A stretch of DNA of 64,000 nt. It comes from Mycetocola manganoxydans. Its GTDB lineage: Bacteria; Actinomycetota; Actinomycetes; Actinomycetales; Microbacteriaceae. The position numbers and the translations under genes are program-made. The DNA is taken from positions 186,001 through 250,000 of the forward strand of contig NZ_RCUV01000006.1 in NCBI RefSeq assembly GCF_003667545.1, given 5' to 3'. A model generated the notes under the pieces. That model was not told the DNA's origin. It saw only the letters and a program-made list of their open reading frames with translations, and did not search any database. This document shows positions 1 to 8,055 of this stretch, in pieces. Numbering within the stretch: the first letter of the stretch is position 1; each line of letters starts with the position of its first letter.

Positions 1-1
1 G

Positions 2-244
2 GCCGGTGTGCTCTTCTGCGCCGGCGCCGTCGCCGCCCTGTATCGCGTGATCCAGGGGCCGAGCCTGCTCGATCGGGTGATCGCATCCGACGTCTTCGTT
101 GTGACGATCATGTGTGTGCTCGCGACCGAGATGGCGTTGAACCACCACACCGAAACCCTCCCGGTGCTGCTCGTCCTCGCCGCATTCGCGTTCCTCGGCT
201 CGGTCAGTTTTGCCCGCTTCATGGCGAAGCAGGACCAGACATGA
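2..244 (+). CDS. mrpF: Mrp/Mnh cation:proton antiporter subunit F (5' end outside window)
   Basis: Small integral membrane subunit of the multi-subunit Mrp (Mnh) Na+/H+ antiporter in the cytoplasmic membrane. The reading frame is open to the window edge, so the true start and first transmembrane helix lie upstream. The visible part has the MrpF-typical stretch PSLLDRVIASDV between two hydrophobic segments, and is close to the family's usual length of about 90 residues. It overlaps mrpG by four bases (ATGA at 241-244), so the two are translationally coupled at the end of an mrp operon. The family call is firm; the start cannot be given. Confidence 0.88.
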   Translation, partial: AGVLFCAGAVAALYRVIQGPSLLDRVIASDVFVVTIMCVLATEMALNHHTETLPVLLVLAAFAFLGSVSFARFMAKQDQT

Positions 245-630
245 CCTGGGAAGCTGTGCGCGAGATCATCACGATGGGCCTGGTTCTGTTGTCGTCGCTC
301 ATGTGTTTTGCCGCCGGGGTCGGGCTCATCCGGTTCCCGGACGTGCTGTCCCGGCTGCACGCAGCCACGAAACCGCAGATCCTCGGGCTGATGTCCATCG
401 GCGCCGCCATCGCGGTCAACAACCCGCGGATCGGGATCTTCGCCCTGCTCACCGCCATCATCATCTTCCAGGGGCTGACCGCACCGATCACAGCCCACAT
501 GGTGGCGAGGGCCGCGTATCGATCCGATCACCTGCGCCGTGACCTGCTGATCCGGGATGAGCTCTCGGTCAGCGTCGAGCAGGTGGAACAGGGCGCAGCG
601 GTCGAGGACCCGGATGGCGACAAGCGCTGA
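241..630 (+). CDS. mrpG: Mrp/Mnh cation:proton antiporter subunit G
   Basis: The 129-residue last subunit of the Mrp Na+/H+ antiporter. It has three predicted membrane helices (residues about 8-30, 45-62 and 65-85). The diagnostic segment GLIRFPDVLSRLHAATKP lies between helices 1 and 2, followed by a charged cytoplasmic tail. The ATG at 241 is chosen because it gives the usual family N-terminus and the four-base overlap with mrpF; a longer upstream reading only runs over mrpF in another frame. The stop is three bases from the convergent nagA stop at 634, so the two operons end against each other with no room for a separate terminator. Confidence 0.9.
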   Translation: MTWEAVREIITMGLVLLSSLMCFAAGVGLIRFPDVLSRLHAATKPQILGLMSIGAAIAVNNPRIGIFALLTAIIIFQGLTAPITAHMVARAAYRSDHLRRDLLIRDELSVSVEQVEQGAAVEDPDGDKR

Positions 631-633
631 GCC

Positions 634-1815
634 CTACCGGATTCGGACGCCGGCTGCCCAGATCGCGGTCGGCGCGAATGAGTCGTCGAGGAGCACGGCA
701 TCCGCAGCGTAACCACGGGCGAGAAGCCCCAGGTCGGCTGACCGGCCGATCGCGCGTGAAGGCGTCTCGGTGAGGGCGGAGATCGCCTCGGTGAGCGGGA
801 TGCCCACCTCGGTGACAGCCCGGCGAAGCGCGGCGTCCTGCGTGAGCGTCGATCCCGCGATCGAGCCGCCACCGGCCAGCCGGGCGACGCCGTCCACCAC
901 GTCGACGTCGAGCGATCCGAGCCGATAGCCGCCGTCAGACGCACCGGCCGCCGCCATGGCATCCGTGATGAGGGCGATGCGTCCCGGGGCAGCATCGAAG
1001 GCGATCCGCACCACGTCGGGGTGAACGTGAACGCCATCGTTGATGATCTCGAGGATGACGGACGTCGACGACGTCGCCGCCGTGATCGGGCCGGGGTTGC
1101 GGTGATGGATGCCGTTCATCGCGTTGAAGGCGTGGGTCAGGATGCTGGCGCCCGCCTCGAACGCTCGTCGAGCGCCTTCGAAATCGACATCGGTATGACC
1201 GACAGCAACGGCGACACCTGCTGAGGTGAACTGCCGGATGGCGTCCATGCCGCCCGGCAGCTCGGGCGCGAGGGTGACCTGGCGGATCGAGCCTCGCCCC
1301 GCGGTGATCAGCCGATCGATCGAGACCGGGTCGGGGGCGCGGAGCAGTGCTGGGTCGTGCGCGCCCTTGTGCCCGACGTCGAGGAACGGTCCTTCGAGGT
1401 GGGAGCCGAGGATCGTCGGGTCGGCGTCAGCCAGGTCCGCGACGAGAGCCACCCGGTGGACGAGTTCGTCGATCGTCCCGGTGACGAGCGACAGGACGGA
1501 GCGGGTGGTGCCGTGTGCGCGGTGGACGGCGAGAGCGGTGCGGATGCCATCGGCGTCGCTGTCGAAGGAACATCCGCCGCCGCCGTGGCCGTGGATGTCG
1601 ATGAACCCGGGAACGAGGACCGCGCCTGCAGCGTCGACGACCTCCGCCGCGTTGAAGGTTCGCCAGTCGTCTCCCGTGCCCGTGGCGGTGATGACACCGC
1701 CAGAGATAGCGACGAACCCGTCGGCGATCGCCGTGCCGCCGGAGACCACACGGGCCGAGTGGAGAACGAGGTCTGTGCTGTCCGTGCTGTTTGTGCTGCC
1801 TGGCGTCTGGGTCAC
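634..1815 (-). CDS. nagA: N-acetyl-hexosamine-6-phosphate deacetylase (NagA/AgaA family)
   Basis: A 393-residue cytoplasmic amidohydrolase that removes acetate from GlcNAc-6-P or GalNAc-6-P. Family motifs seen: the metal site DIHGHGG near residue 73, HLEGPFL near 140, VAVGHTD near 205, HAFNAMNG near 230, DGVHVHPD, and the catalytic aspartate in ITDAMAA. It is the last gene of a minus-strand operon and its start overlaps the upstream DeoR gene by four bases. Sequence alone does not tell GlcNAc-6-P from GalNAc-6-P preference. The neighbouring tagatose-type kinase and aldolase favour the galactosamine isomer (AgaA role). Confidence 0.92.
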   Translation of the reverse strand: MTQTPGSTNSTDSTDLVLHSARVVSGGTAIADGFVAISGGVITATGTGDDWRTFNAAEVVDAAGAVLVPGFIDIHGHGGGGCSFDSDADGIRTALAVHRAHGTTRSVLSLVTGTIDELVHRVALVADLADADPTILGSHLEGPFLDVGHKGAHDPALLRAPDPVSIDRLITAGRGSIRQVTLAPELPGGMDAIRQFTSAGVAVAVGHTDVDFEGARRAFEAGASILTHAFNAMNGIHHRNPGPITAATSSTSVILEIINDGVHVHPDVVRIAFDAAPGRIALITDAMAAAGASDGGYRLGSLDVDVVDGVARLAGGGSIAGSTLTQDAALRRAVTEVGIPLTEAISALTETPSRAIGRSADLGLLARGYAADAVLLDDSFAPTAIWAAGVRIR

Positions 1816-2600
1816 GTCGCCACGATAACGTCGATGCCCGCTTCGGTGAAAGCTCGGGACTGTGTTGCGGTGATCCCTTCGTCGGTGATGAGCGTGCTGA
1901 ACGTGTCGGCGCCGCCGACGTTCGCGAACGCGCGATGGCCGATTTTCGACGATTCTGCGACGACGATGGCGCGATCGGAGCGAGCCGCCATGAGCCGGTT
2001 GATGCGCGCTTCACCCTCGTCATGGACGGTCGCGCCGATGGCAGGATCGATCCCGTTCACCCCGAGGAAGGCGAGATCCAGCGATACCTCCCGGAGCATG
2101 AGGTCGCTGTACGGACCGACGAGTTCGTATGAGCGCGGGTGCACGACCCCTCCCGTCACGACGACCTTGAACTGGGGCCTCACCGCGAGTTGGACGGCGA
2201 TGTTCACGGCGTTGGTGACGATGGTGAGACTCACTCCCGTGGATGGCTCGGTCAGGTCGGCGCGGGACGTCAGGAGGCTCGCGATCGCCGTCGATGTGGT
2301 TCCACCACACAGGCCGACGACGGCGCCCCGGGGAATCAGGGCGCTCGCCGCCCGGGCGATCCGTTCCTTGGGGGAGGCGGGCTGGTCCGGCCGGTAGCGG
2401 CGGGGGAGGTCGTAGGAGACCGAGTGACCGACGGCACCGCCGCGGGTTCGCGTGAGCAGTTGCTGCTCCGCGAGCAAATCGAGGTCGCGCCTCGCGGTTG
2501 CGGGTGAGATCGCCAGCCGGCCAACGAGATCATCGACGTCAACCCTGTCGTGTTCCGCGAGCAGGTCGAGGATCGCGGTGAGACGCTCGGCGCGATTCAC
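1812..2600 (-). CDS. DeoR-family transcriptional regulator of the amino-sugar operon
   Basis: A 262-residue DeoR-type regulator. The N-terminal winged helix-turn-helix (about residues 3-57) contains DLVGRLAISPATARRDL. The C-terminal sugar-phosphate-sensing DeoRC domain contains the sensor-site stretch GLCGGTTSTAI and the TNAVNIA region. It lies inside the amino-sugar operon with four-base overlaps on both sides, so it probably controls its own operon, as AgaR does in enterobacteria, with a phosphorylated amino sugar or tagatose phosphate as effector. That role comes from position; the family is clear. Confidence 0.9.
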   Translation of the reverse strand: MNRAERLTAILDLLAEHDRVDVDDLVGRLAISPATARRDLDLLAEQQLLTRTRGGAVGHSVSYDLPRRYRPDQPASPKERIARAASALIPRGAVVGLCGGTTSTAIASLLTSRADLTEPSTGVSLTIVTNAVNIAVQLAVRPQFKVVVTGGVVHPRSYELVGPYSDLMLREVSLDLAFLGVNGIDPAIGATVHDEGEARINRLMAARSDRAIVVAESSKIGHRAFANVGGADTFSTLITDEGITATQSRAFTEAGIDVIVAT

Positions 2601-3439
2601 CCCTCGCTCCCGGCGAAGAGTGTGAGCAGCCGCTCCGCCTCGAGAGCGAGGGCGTCCCTGCCTGCGGAGAGGTAACGCCGGGAATCGACGAGATCGGGAT
2701 CGGCGTCGAGGGCGGCACGGACGGCTCGGGTGAAGTGACCGTTGAGGTGGGTGGAGACGTTGATCTTCGTCATCCCCGCGCGGATGGCCGACTGGATGTC
2801 GTCGTCGGACACCCCGCTCGAGCCGTGGAGGACGAGCGGAACGGGGACGGCGTCACGGAGACGGCCGACGAGCTCGAGGTCGAGCCGTGCCGTCCTTTCC
2901 GCCATGGCGTGTGACGAGCCGACAGCGACGGCGAGAGCGTCGACTCCGGTCGCCGCGACGAACGCGGCGGCGTCGGCCGGATCGGTTCGCACGCCAGGGG
3001 CGTGGGCGCCGTCCTTGCCGCCGATCTCACCGAGTTCAGCCTCGACGAAGACCCCGGCGGCGTGGGCGGCGACGACGACGCGGCGGGTGGCGGCGACATT
3101 CTCCGCGTAGTCGAGGGTTGCGCCGTCGAACATGACCGACGTGAGACCGAGGTCGATGGCAGCGAGGGCGAGGGATTCGTCTGTGGCGTGGTCGAGGTGC
3201 ACGGCGACATCGACGGCGGACGAGTGGGCAAGGGCAAGCGTCGCTGCGGCGAGCGGTACGAGACTGCCGTGGTAGCGAACACAATTCTCGGATATCTGCA
3301 GAATCACGGGTAGCCCGGCTGTCTCCGCAGCGGAGACGATTCCTTCAGCCGTTTCCAGCGAGAGGACGTTGAACGCACCGATACCGGCGTTCGCGGACCT
3401 GGCGCTGTGGATGAGGTTCCCTGTTGGGGTGAGTGGCAT
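2597..3439 (-). CDS. Class II ketose-bisphosphate aldolase (KbaY/GatY-like)
   Basis: A 280-residue zinc-dependent aldolase that splits tagatose-1,6-bisphosphate or fructose-1,6-bisphosphate into two triose phosphates. Zinc and active-site motifs visible: HLDHATDE near residue 82, EAELGEIGGKDG near 135, LHGSSGVSDDDI near 205 and TKINVSTHLN near 230. The ATG at 3439 is chosen for its GAGGA ribosome site and because the family begins with this segment; a longer upstream reading is out-of-family. It overlaps the DeoR gene by four bases. A tagatose-specific role is inferred from the adjacent PfkB kinase, SIS protein and deacetylase. Fructose-bisphosphate activity is possible. Confidence 0.88.
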   Translation of the reverse strand: MPLTPTGNLIHSARSANAGIGAFNVLSLETAEGIVSAAETAGLPVILQISENCVRYHGSLVPLAAATLALAHSSAVDVAVHLDHATDESLALAAIDLGLTSVMFDGATLDYAENVAATRRVVVAAHAAGVFVEAELGEIGGKDGAHAPGVRTDPADAAAFVAATGVDALAVAVGSSHAMAERTARLDLELVGRLRDAVPVPLVLHGSSGVSDDDIQSAIRAGMTKINVSTHLNGHFTRAVRAALDADPDLVDSRRYLSAGRDALALEAERLLTLFAGSEG

Positions 3440-3450
3440 GGGTTCCTCGA

Positions 3451-4362
3451 TCAGTTGGTCGTGATGGTGATGCGGCGCTCGATCGCATCGCAATCGGGGT
3501 GCACACTGCCCGCCTGGGGTTCGAGGACGGCAGCGGCCCCCCAGGCGCACGCGCGGGAGAGGAGCGTCCGGATGTCGCGGTCGCCGGCCGCGAGGAGAGA
3601 CGCGGCGCCTGCGACCGCCGCGTCACCGGCCCCGGTTGGATTCCCAGCCAGCACCGAGTCCAGTCGCGCGTACAGGACGTCGCCCTGCCGTGGCACGGCC
3701 ATCATTCCGTCCTCTCCGAGTGAGACGAGGACGAGGTGCGCCCCTGCCCGCTGGAGCGCTCGCGCCCCGGCGAGCGGATCCGCCTCGCCTGTCGCTTCGG
3801 CGAGCTCCCGCCGGTTCGGTTTCAGGAGAGTTGCTCCTGCGGCGGCTGCACTGAGGAGGTATGGCCCCGAGGCGTCGGCGACGCTCGGGATTCCGGCGTC
3901 GGCCGCGAGGCGGAGAAGGTCCGCGACGAGCGAGTCGGGGGAGCCGGGCGGAATGCTCCCGGCGACGACGAGACAGCGCGTGTCGCCGATGCGCGAGCGG
4001 ACGGCATCCGTCACGTGCGTCCAGGTCTCCTGCGGCACGGGCCTGCCGGATTCGTTGAGCACCGTCGTGCGCCCTGTCCCGCTCTCGACGATCGCGGTCG
4101 ATCGACGAGCCGGGCCGGGGACAGGGACGAGAAGAGCGGGGATCGTTCCGAGGTCACGCTCGAATTCGCCCCGGTCGTCGCTTCCGACCGGGGCGACGGC
4201 GAGCGTGTCGTACCCCTGTTGCATGAGCACCCTGGCGACGTTGATGCCCTTGCCTCCTGCGCGGGTGACGGCTGGGGCCACCCGATGGCTTTCGCCGACG
4301 TCGAGTTCGCCGAGGGTGATGGTGCTGTCGAGCGCGGGATTCGGGGTCACCGTGAGGATCAT
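3451..4362 (-). CDS. PfkB-family hexose-phosphate kinase (tagatose-6-P / 1-phosphofructokinase type)
   Basis: A 303-residue sugar kinase of the LacC/FruK branch of PfkB. Seen: the N-terminal substrate motif GGKGINVARVL (residues about 37-47), the central KPNRRELAEATGE, and the C-terminal PfkB signature GNPTGAGDAAVAG with the catalytic aspartate in GAGD. It probably phosphorylates tagatose-6-P to the 1,6-bisphosphate for the aldolase encoded 11 bases downstream. Its start overlaps the stop of the ROK kinase by four bases. A 1-phosphofructokinase or 6-phosphofructokinase role cannot be excluded from sequence, but there is no fructose PTS nearby. Confidence 0.87.
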   Translation of the reverse strand: MILTVTPNPALDSTITLGELDVGESHRVAPAVTRAGGKGINVARVLMQQGYDTLAVAPVGSDDRGEFERDLGTIPALLVPVPGPARRSTAIVESGTGRTTVLNESGRPVPQETWTHVTDAVRSRIGDTRCLVVAGSIPPGSPDSLVADLLRLAADAGIPSVADASGPYLLSAAAAGATLLKPNRRELAEATGEADPLAGARALQRAGAHLVLVSLGEDGMMAVPRQGDVLYARLDSVLAGNPTGAGDAAVAGAASLLAAGDRDIRTLLSRACAWGAAAVLEPQAGSVHPDCDAIERRITITTN

Positions 4363-5306
4363 GCCGGTGCTCCGGTCAGGCGGTCGCGGGCACCGAGGGC
4401 TGCGCCGACGAGGCCGGCGTTCTCTCCGACCGTCGCCGGGAGCAGCACCGGGCGGCGGTGGAAGGTGAGGAGAGAGTTCATGCGCCGCTCGACCGGCTCG
4501 AACAGGGCAGGACCGGCCTGAGCGAGGCCCCCGCCGAGCACGATCGCTTCCGGGGCGAGCAAAGCGGCGACCGTCGAGAGGGCGAGGCCGAGGGCATCCG
4601 TCGCGGTGTTCCAGACCGAGACGGCGATGTCGTCCCCCGCCTGGGCGAGGTCGAGGACCTCACGCGCGCCGGCGACGGGAACGGCCGCCAGGGCGTTGTA
4701 CTGACGGGCGATGGCGCCAGCGGAAGCGATGGCCTCGAGACAGCCGTTGCCGCCGCACGCGCACGCGATCCCACCCGGGTCGATGACAGCATGTCCGATC
4801 TCGCCGGCGTAACCGGAAGCCGAATACGGCACCCCGTCGAGAAAGATCGCGCTCGCGATCCCGGTCCCGATGACCACGACGACCACGTTGCCGTAGCTCC
4901 CGGCGGCGCCGAGCCGGTATTCGGCTTTCCCTGCTGCTCGAACGTCGTGTGTGAATGCGACCGGAACGCCGAGCGCGGCGCTCGCCGCGTCACGGAACGG
5001 CACATCCCGCCAGCCGAGGTTCTCGGCGTAGACGCCTGTCCCGGTTTCCTCGTCGACGAGACCGGGAACGATGAGCCCGGCCGCGGCCGGCTCCAGATCG
5101 GGATGCCGTGCCGCAAAGCCCTGCGCGAGGGCGCCGAGCTGGGCGAGCACCGCGTTTCCGCTGCCGTCGACGCTGTATGGCGTCGGCACCCGCACGACCT
5201 CCCGGAGGGTGCCGTCGGCGTCGAAAAGGCCGGCCTTGGTATCCGTCCCCCCGACGTCGAAGGCGAGGACGGGGGACCCGGCGCCGAGGATTCCGGTCGG
5301 TGTCAT
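4359..5306 (-). CDS. ROK-family sugar kinase (probable GalNAc/GlcNAc kinase)
   Basis: A 315-residue ROK kinase. Seen: the N-terminal ATP phosphate-binding motif AFDVGGTDTKAGLFDADG, the central GTGIASAIFLDG, and the ROK zinc-finger segment GHAVIDPGGIACACGGNGCLE. It likely phosphorylates the free amino sugar released by the GH20 enzyme at the 6 position. The start at 5306 is set by family length and by the four-base ATGA overlap with the SIS gene. An apparent extension of 91 residues upstream is an arginine- and proline-rich shadow of the SIS gene. GlcNAc, GalNAc and glucose kinases share this fold, so substrate is inferred from the operon. Confidence 0.88.
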   Translation of the reverse strand: MTPTGILGAGSPVLAFDVGGTDTKAGLFDADGTLREVVRVPTPYSVDGSGNAVLAQLGALAQGFAARHPDLEPAAAGLIVPGLVDEETGTGVYAENLGWRDVPFRDAASAALGVPVAFTHDVRAAGKAEYRLGAAGSYGNVVVVVIGTGIASAIFLDGVPYSASGYAGEIGHAVIDPGGIACACGGNGCLEAIASAGAIARQYNALAAVPVAGAREVLDLAQAGDDIAVSVWNTATDALGLALSTVAALLAPEAIVLGGGLAQAGPALFEPVERRMNSLLTFHRRPVLLPATVGENAGLVGAALGARDRLTGAPA

Positions 5307-6193
5307 GCGCCGAGAATGACGGAACGGGTCAGGTTGCGCGGGGTGTCGGGGTTGAGGCCTGCTCGCAGCGAACGCTCGAGGGCGACGCGGTGGGCCCGGA
5401 CGAGGTCGGCGAGCGGGTCGAGGGCTGAGTCCTCGAAGAAGGCGCCGGTTGCTGCGACGTCCCCGGCAAGGCCGGTCGGGGCATCCCCGAACATCCAGAC
5501 GGCGCGACCGGGCGCGGCGATCGCGAGCGGGCCGTGACGATACTCCATGGCTGGATATGACTCGGTCCACGCCTGGCACGATTCGCGCATCTTGAGCGCT
5601 GCCTCATGGGCGATACCCACACTCCAGCCGCGGCCGAGGAACGTCACCTGCTCCGCGGAGAGCAGGTCGTCGCTGAGGTCCTCGGACAGCGCCGTTTCGG
5701 CGTCGCGAATGGAGGCGGAGACGTCCGCTCCTGTTGACGCACGGAGGAAGGTCAGTGCCGTCGTGGCGAACCGCGTCTGCACGACACTTCGCTCATCAGC
5801 GAACGGCAGGCCGACGACGTCATCGGCGAGGTCGACGAGGGGGCTGCTGAGGTCGCCGACGATGCCGATCGTGCGCGTCCTGCCTGGGAGGCCGGTGAGC
5901 AGCTCGAGGACCTCCGAGGTGGTTCCCGAACGGGTGATCGCGATCACAGCGTCGTACTCGCGGTCGAGGAACGCTTCGGATGCCGCGAACGCGTCTGTGT
6001 GTCCCTGCCCGGATCCCTCGCGGAGAGCCGCGTACGACTGTGCCATGAACCAGCTGGTCCCGCAGCCGACGACGGCCACTCGCTGACCTGCCGCCGGCAG
6101 CAGCTCGCGCTCCGTCGCGAGGTCGGCTGCCCGTGCCCAGACCTCCGGCTGGCTCCGAAGTTCTTCGTCCATCCATGCGCCTGCTGTGGTCAT
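5303..6193 (-). CDS. SIS-domain sugar isomerase/deaminase (AgaS-like)
   Basis: A protein of about 296 residues with two SIS domains, resembling the isomerase half of GlmS and AgaS, the galactosamine-6-P deaminase/isomerase. Motifs: VAVVGCGTSWFMAQSYAALREG in the first domain and AITRSGTTSEVLELL in the phosphosugar-binding loop; a second SIS fold follows from about residue 160. I chose ATG 6193 because GGCAGGAG lies eight bases upstream and the usual family N-terminus follows. An alternative ATG at 6244 adds 17 residues but has no ribosome site. In the operon it would convert galactosamine-6-P to tagatose-6-P and ammonia. Glucosamine-6-P deamination is the alternative. Confidence 0.82.
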   Translation of the reverse strand: MTTAGAWMDEELRSQPEVWARAADLATERELLPAAGQRVAVVGCGTSWFMAQSYAALREGSGQGHTDAFAASEAFLDREYDAVIAITRSGTTSEVLELLTGLPGRTRTIGIVGDLSSPLVDLADDVVGLPFADERSVVQTRFATTALTFLRASTGADVSASIRDAETALSEDLSDDLLSAEQVTFLGRGWSVGIAHEAALKMRESCQAWTESYPAMEYRHGPLAIAAPGRAVWMFGDAPTGLAGDVAATGAFFEDSALDPLADLVRAHRVALERSLRAGLNPDTPRNLTRSVILGA

Positions 6194-6238
6194 CGACAAC
6201 GCTCCTGCCGGTTCGTCGGCCGTCGCGGCCGGGTGAGT

Positions 6239-6280
6239 GATCATGATCGTTTGAGTGCTTTATCGAGCAGCTTCGATCAT
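6239..6280 (-). promoter_or_regulatory. Candidate operator in the GH20-SIS intergenic region
   Basis: The short gap between the GH20 stop and the SIS start is locally AT-richer than its surroundings. It holds a perfect 10-base palindrome GATCATGATC (6239-6248), and GATCAT recurs at 6275-6280. This could be a binding site for the operon's own DeoR regulator, or an internal promoter region for the genes after GH20. No convincing -35/-10 pair was found. The site is inferred only from symmetry and position. Confidence 0.3.
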
Positions 6281-7803
6281 TCCAGAGTTTCGGGCGCAAG
6301 GCCAGCGGTGGGGTCGTCACGGTGAGCGGCGATGCCGAGCGCGGTGAAACGCGGGTCCCACAGGGCCAGTCGTGCCGAGAAATCGGCCCAGGTGCGGTTG
6401 TCCTTGTTCGACCAGCCGATCTCGGCGACGGCAGCGAGCCGGGGGAAGGCGAGATAGTCGATATCAGCGCTCGTGACGACCGTCTCGGTCCAGAGGGGTG
6501 CTTCGACGCCGAGCATCCGGTCCTCCGGCACCCCGAGAAGGACGTCGGTCGGTTCCCACTCATACGCCGACTGGACGGTCGTCGGGCCACCGGCCCAGGC
6601 CTGCCCGATCGGCGTCGATTCGTCATAGGTGATGTCGAGGTAGGAGACATCGGCGGGGGAGAAGATGATCGAGCCACCCTGCTCGATGAAGGAGGCGGCG
6701 AGTTCGGCGCCGTTTCTCTCCGGAGTGGCATAGTCCCAGTACTGCCCGATGGTGCCCGGTGCGAGACCCTCGGAACGGCCGGCTTCGTGCCACGCGATCG
6801 GGATCTTGCCGTGCGCTGCGACGAGCGCTGTGGCGCGGGCGATGAATTCGGGGAACTCCTCGGGCGGGGTGGTGTGGGATTCGTCGCCGCCGATGTGCAG
6901 GTAGGGCCCTGGAGTCTGGGACGCCACGGAACGGAAGACGTCGTCGAGGAACTGCCAGGTGGCATCCGCGTGCACATCGAGGCTGGAGAATCCGACCTCC
7001 ATGCCGGTGTACACGGCCGTCGACGAACCGGGCAGGCCGATCTCGGGGTAGGCGGCGATCGCCGCCTGGGTGTGCCCGGGAACATCGATCTCGGGAACGA
7101 TCGTCACGAACCGGTCGGCGGCGTAGCGCACGATGCTCGCGAAATCCTCCTCGGTGTAGAAGCCGCCTGAGCCACCCCCGACGGCCGTCGAAGCGCCGAT
7201 CCCGGTGAGTTCCTGACGCCCCGGAATGGAGATCCGCCAGCCCTGGTCGTCTGTGAGGTGCAGGTGGAGGGTGTTGATCTTGAACAGCACGATCTCATCG
7301 ATGTACCGCTTGACGGCGGGAACGGAAAAGAAATGCCTGGCGACGTCGAGCATCGCCCCGCGCCAGGCGAAGCGCGGCCGGTCCGTCAGCGTGGCCGACG
7401 TCGCCTGCCAGGCAACGCTCTGCACCGAGTGCTTCTCCACCTCGGGCGGGAGCAACTGGCGGAACGACTGGACACCGTAGAACAGGCCGGCGGGCGTCGC
7501 GGCGGTGATCGACGCGCCGGCCTCCGAGGTGGCCAGCGTGTACCCCTCTGCACCGAGGCTCGAGCTGTCGGCAAGGTCGAGGTGCAGCGCGATGTCAGCG
7601 GGTCCGGCAACGTCGCCGTCGACCGGGCTCACGATGGGCAGCGGATAGCCTGTCGATGGCCGCAGGATTCCCGCCAGATAACCGGCGACGGATGCTGCGG
7701 CATCCGTCGCGAGAATCCGTGACGACACGATCAGCGTGAATGGCGCTGCACTGCCTGCGATGCGCTGTTCGGTGGGCTGCGGGATGATGCGGGTAGGACT
7801 CAT
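6277..7803 (-). CDS. Family 20 beta-N-acetylhexosaminidase, cytoplasmic
   Basis: A 508-residue glycoside hydrolase family 20 enzyme that removes terminal beta-linked GlcNAc or GalNAc. It has the GH20b N-terminal domain (about 1-140) and a catalytic barrel with LHLHLTDDQGWRI, VPEIDVPGHTQA and the catalytic Asp-Glu pair in LHIGGDESHT. ATG 7803 is chosen for its GAGGAAG ribosome site; upstream residues in the frame are out-of-family. There is no signal peptide, so it should act on imported oligosaccharides inside the cell. It is the first gene of the amino-sugar operon and is divergent from glyA. Confidence 0.92.
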   Translation of the reverse strand: MSPTRIIPQPTEQRIAGSAAPFTLIVSSRILATDAAASVAGYLAGILRPSTGYPLPIVSPVDGDVAGPADIALHLDLADSSSLGAEGYTLATSEAGASITAATPAGLFYGVQSFRQLLPPEVEKHSVQSVAWQATSATLTDRPRFAWRGAMLDVARHFFSVPAVKRYIDEIVLFKINTLHLHLTDDQGWRISIPGRQELTGIGASTAVGGGSGGFYTEEDFASIVRYAADRFVTIVPEIDVPGHTQAAIAAYPEIGLPGSSTAVYTGMEVGFSSLDVHADATWQFLDDVFRSVASQTPGPYLHIGGDESHTTPPEEFPEFIARATALVAAHGKIPIAWHEAGRSEGLAPGTIGQYWDYATPERNGAELAASFIEQGGSIIFSPADVSYLDITYDESTPIGQAWAGGPTTVQSAYEWEPTDVLLGVPEDRMLGVEAPLWTETVVTSADIDYLAFPRLAAVAEIGWSNKDNRTWADFSARLALWDPRFTALGIAAHRDDPTAGLAPETLE

Positions 7804-7904
7804 GCGAACTTCCTCGGTCGGGTTACGCCCATCCAAGCACGGAAGCATCGCCGGCGCAGAGAGCTTTCGCTGCCTGTCACGAGAGCCCCGACCGGCTCCG
7901 CTGC

Positions 7905-7910
7905 TATGAT
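7905..7910 (+). promoter_or_regulatory. -10 element of the glyA-folD promoter
   Basis: TATGAT at 7905-7910 matches the primary-sigma -10 box. It would start transcription at about 7917, the first base of the conserved ZTP-riboswitch core. No good -35 hexamer was found at 16-18 bases. Placement relative to the aptamer is the main support. Confidence 0.6.
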
Positions 7911-7914
7911 CGGT

Positions 7915-8010
7915 CTGTCGTAACTGGCGTGCAGGCGGAAGGCGATTCCGCCTCGGATGGTCACCATCGGGGAGCGACTGACACGGATTCGGCCGAACGC
8001 CTGGGTTGAT
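7915..8010 (+). ncRNA. ZTP (pfl) riboswitch upstream of glyA-folD
   Basis: The leader matches the ZTP/pfl aptamer in order. GTCGTAACTGGCG (7917-7929) is followed by a hairpin GGCGGAA/TTCCGCC, then ATGG-TCA-CCAT, then the conserved GGGGAGCGAC that closes the first domain (GTCG pairs with CGAC), and finally AACGCCTGGG (about 7997-8004), the second-domain core expected to form the pseudoknot. This class binds the purine and folate stress signal ZTP and typically controls one-carbon genes such as glyA, folD and purH, which is the situation here. The remaining 45 bases to the glyA start are the expression platform. No strong terminator stem is obvious there, so translation control is plausible. 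Conserved blocks were read by eye; no covariance model was run. Confidence 0.88.
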
Positions 8011-8055
8011 ACGGATTACCTGCAATTTGTCCGCCGCTGTCTTAAGGAGCCAGTT

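Noticed and set aside
3-4362. The amino-sugar operon as a plain GlcNAc (nag) operon
   Set aside because: It would not require the PfkB kinase and class II aldolase; kept only as the alternative to the galactosamine reading.
5307-5579. 91-residue N-terminal extension of the ROK kinase
   Set aside because: Low-complexity Arg/Pro-rich translation opposite the SIS gene; the family starts at 5306 with an ATGA overlap.
7957-8055. N-terminal extension of glyA from ATG 7957
   Set aside because: It lies inside the ZTP aptamer and has no SHMT similarity; TTG 8056 with AAGGAG six bases upstream is better.
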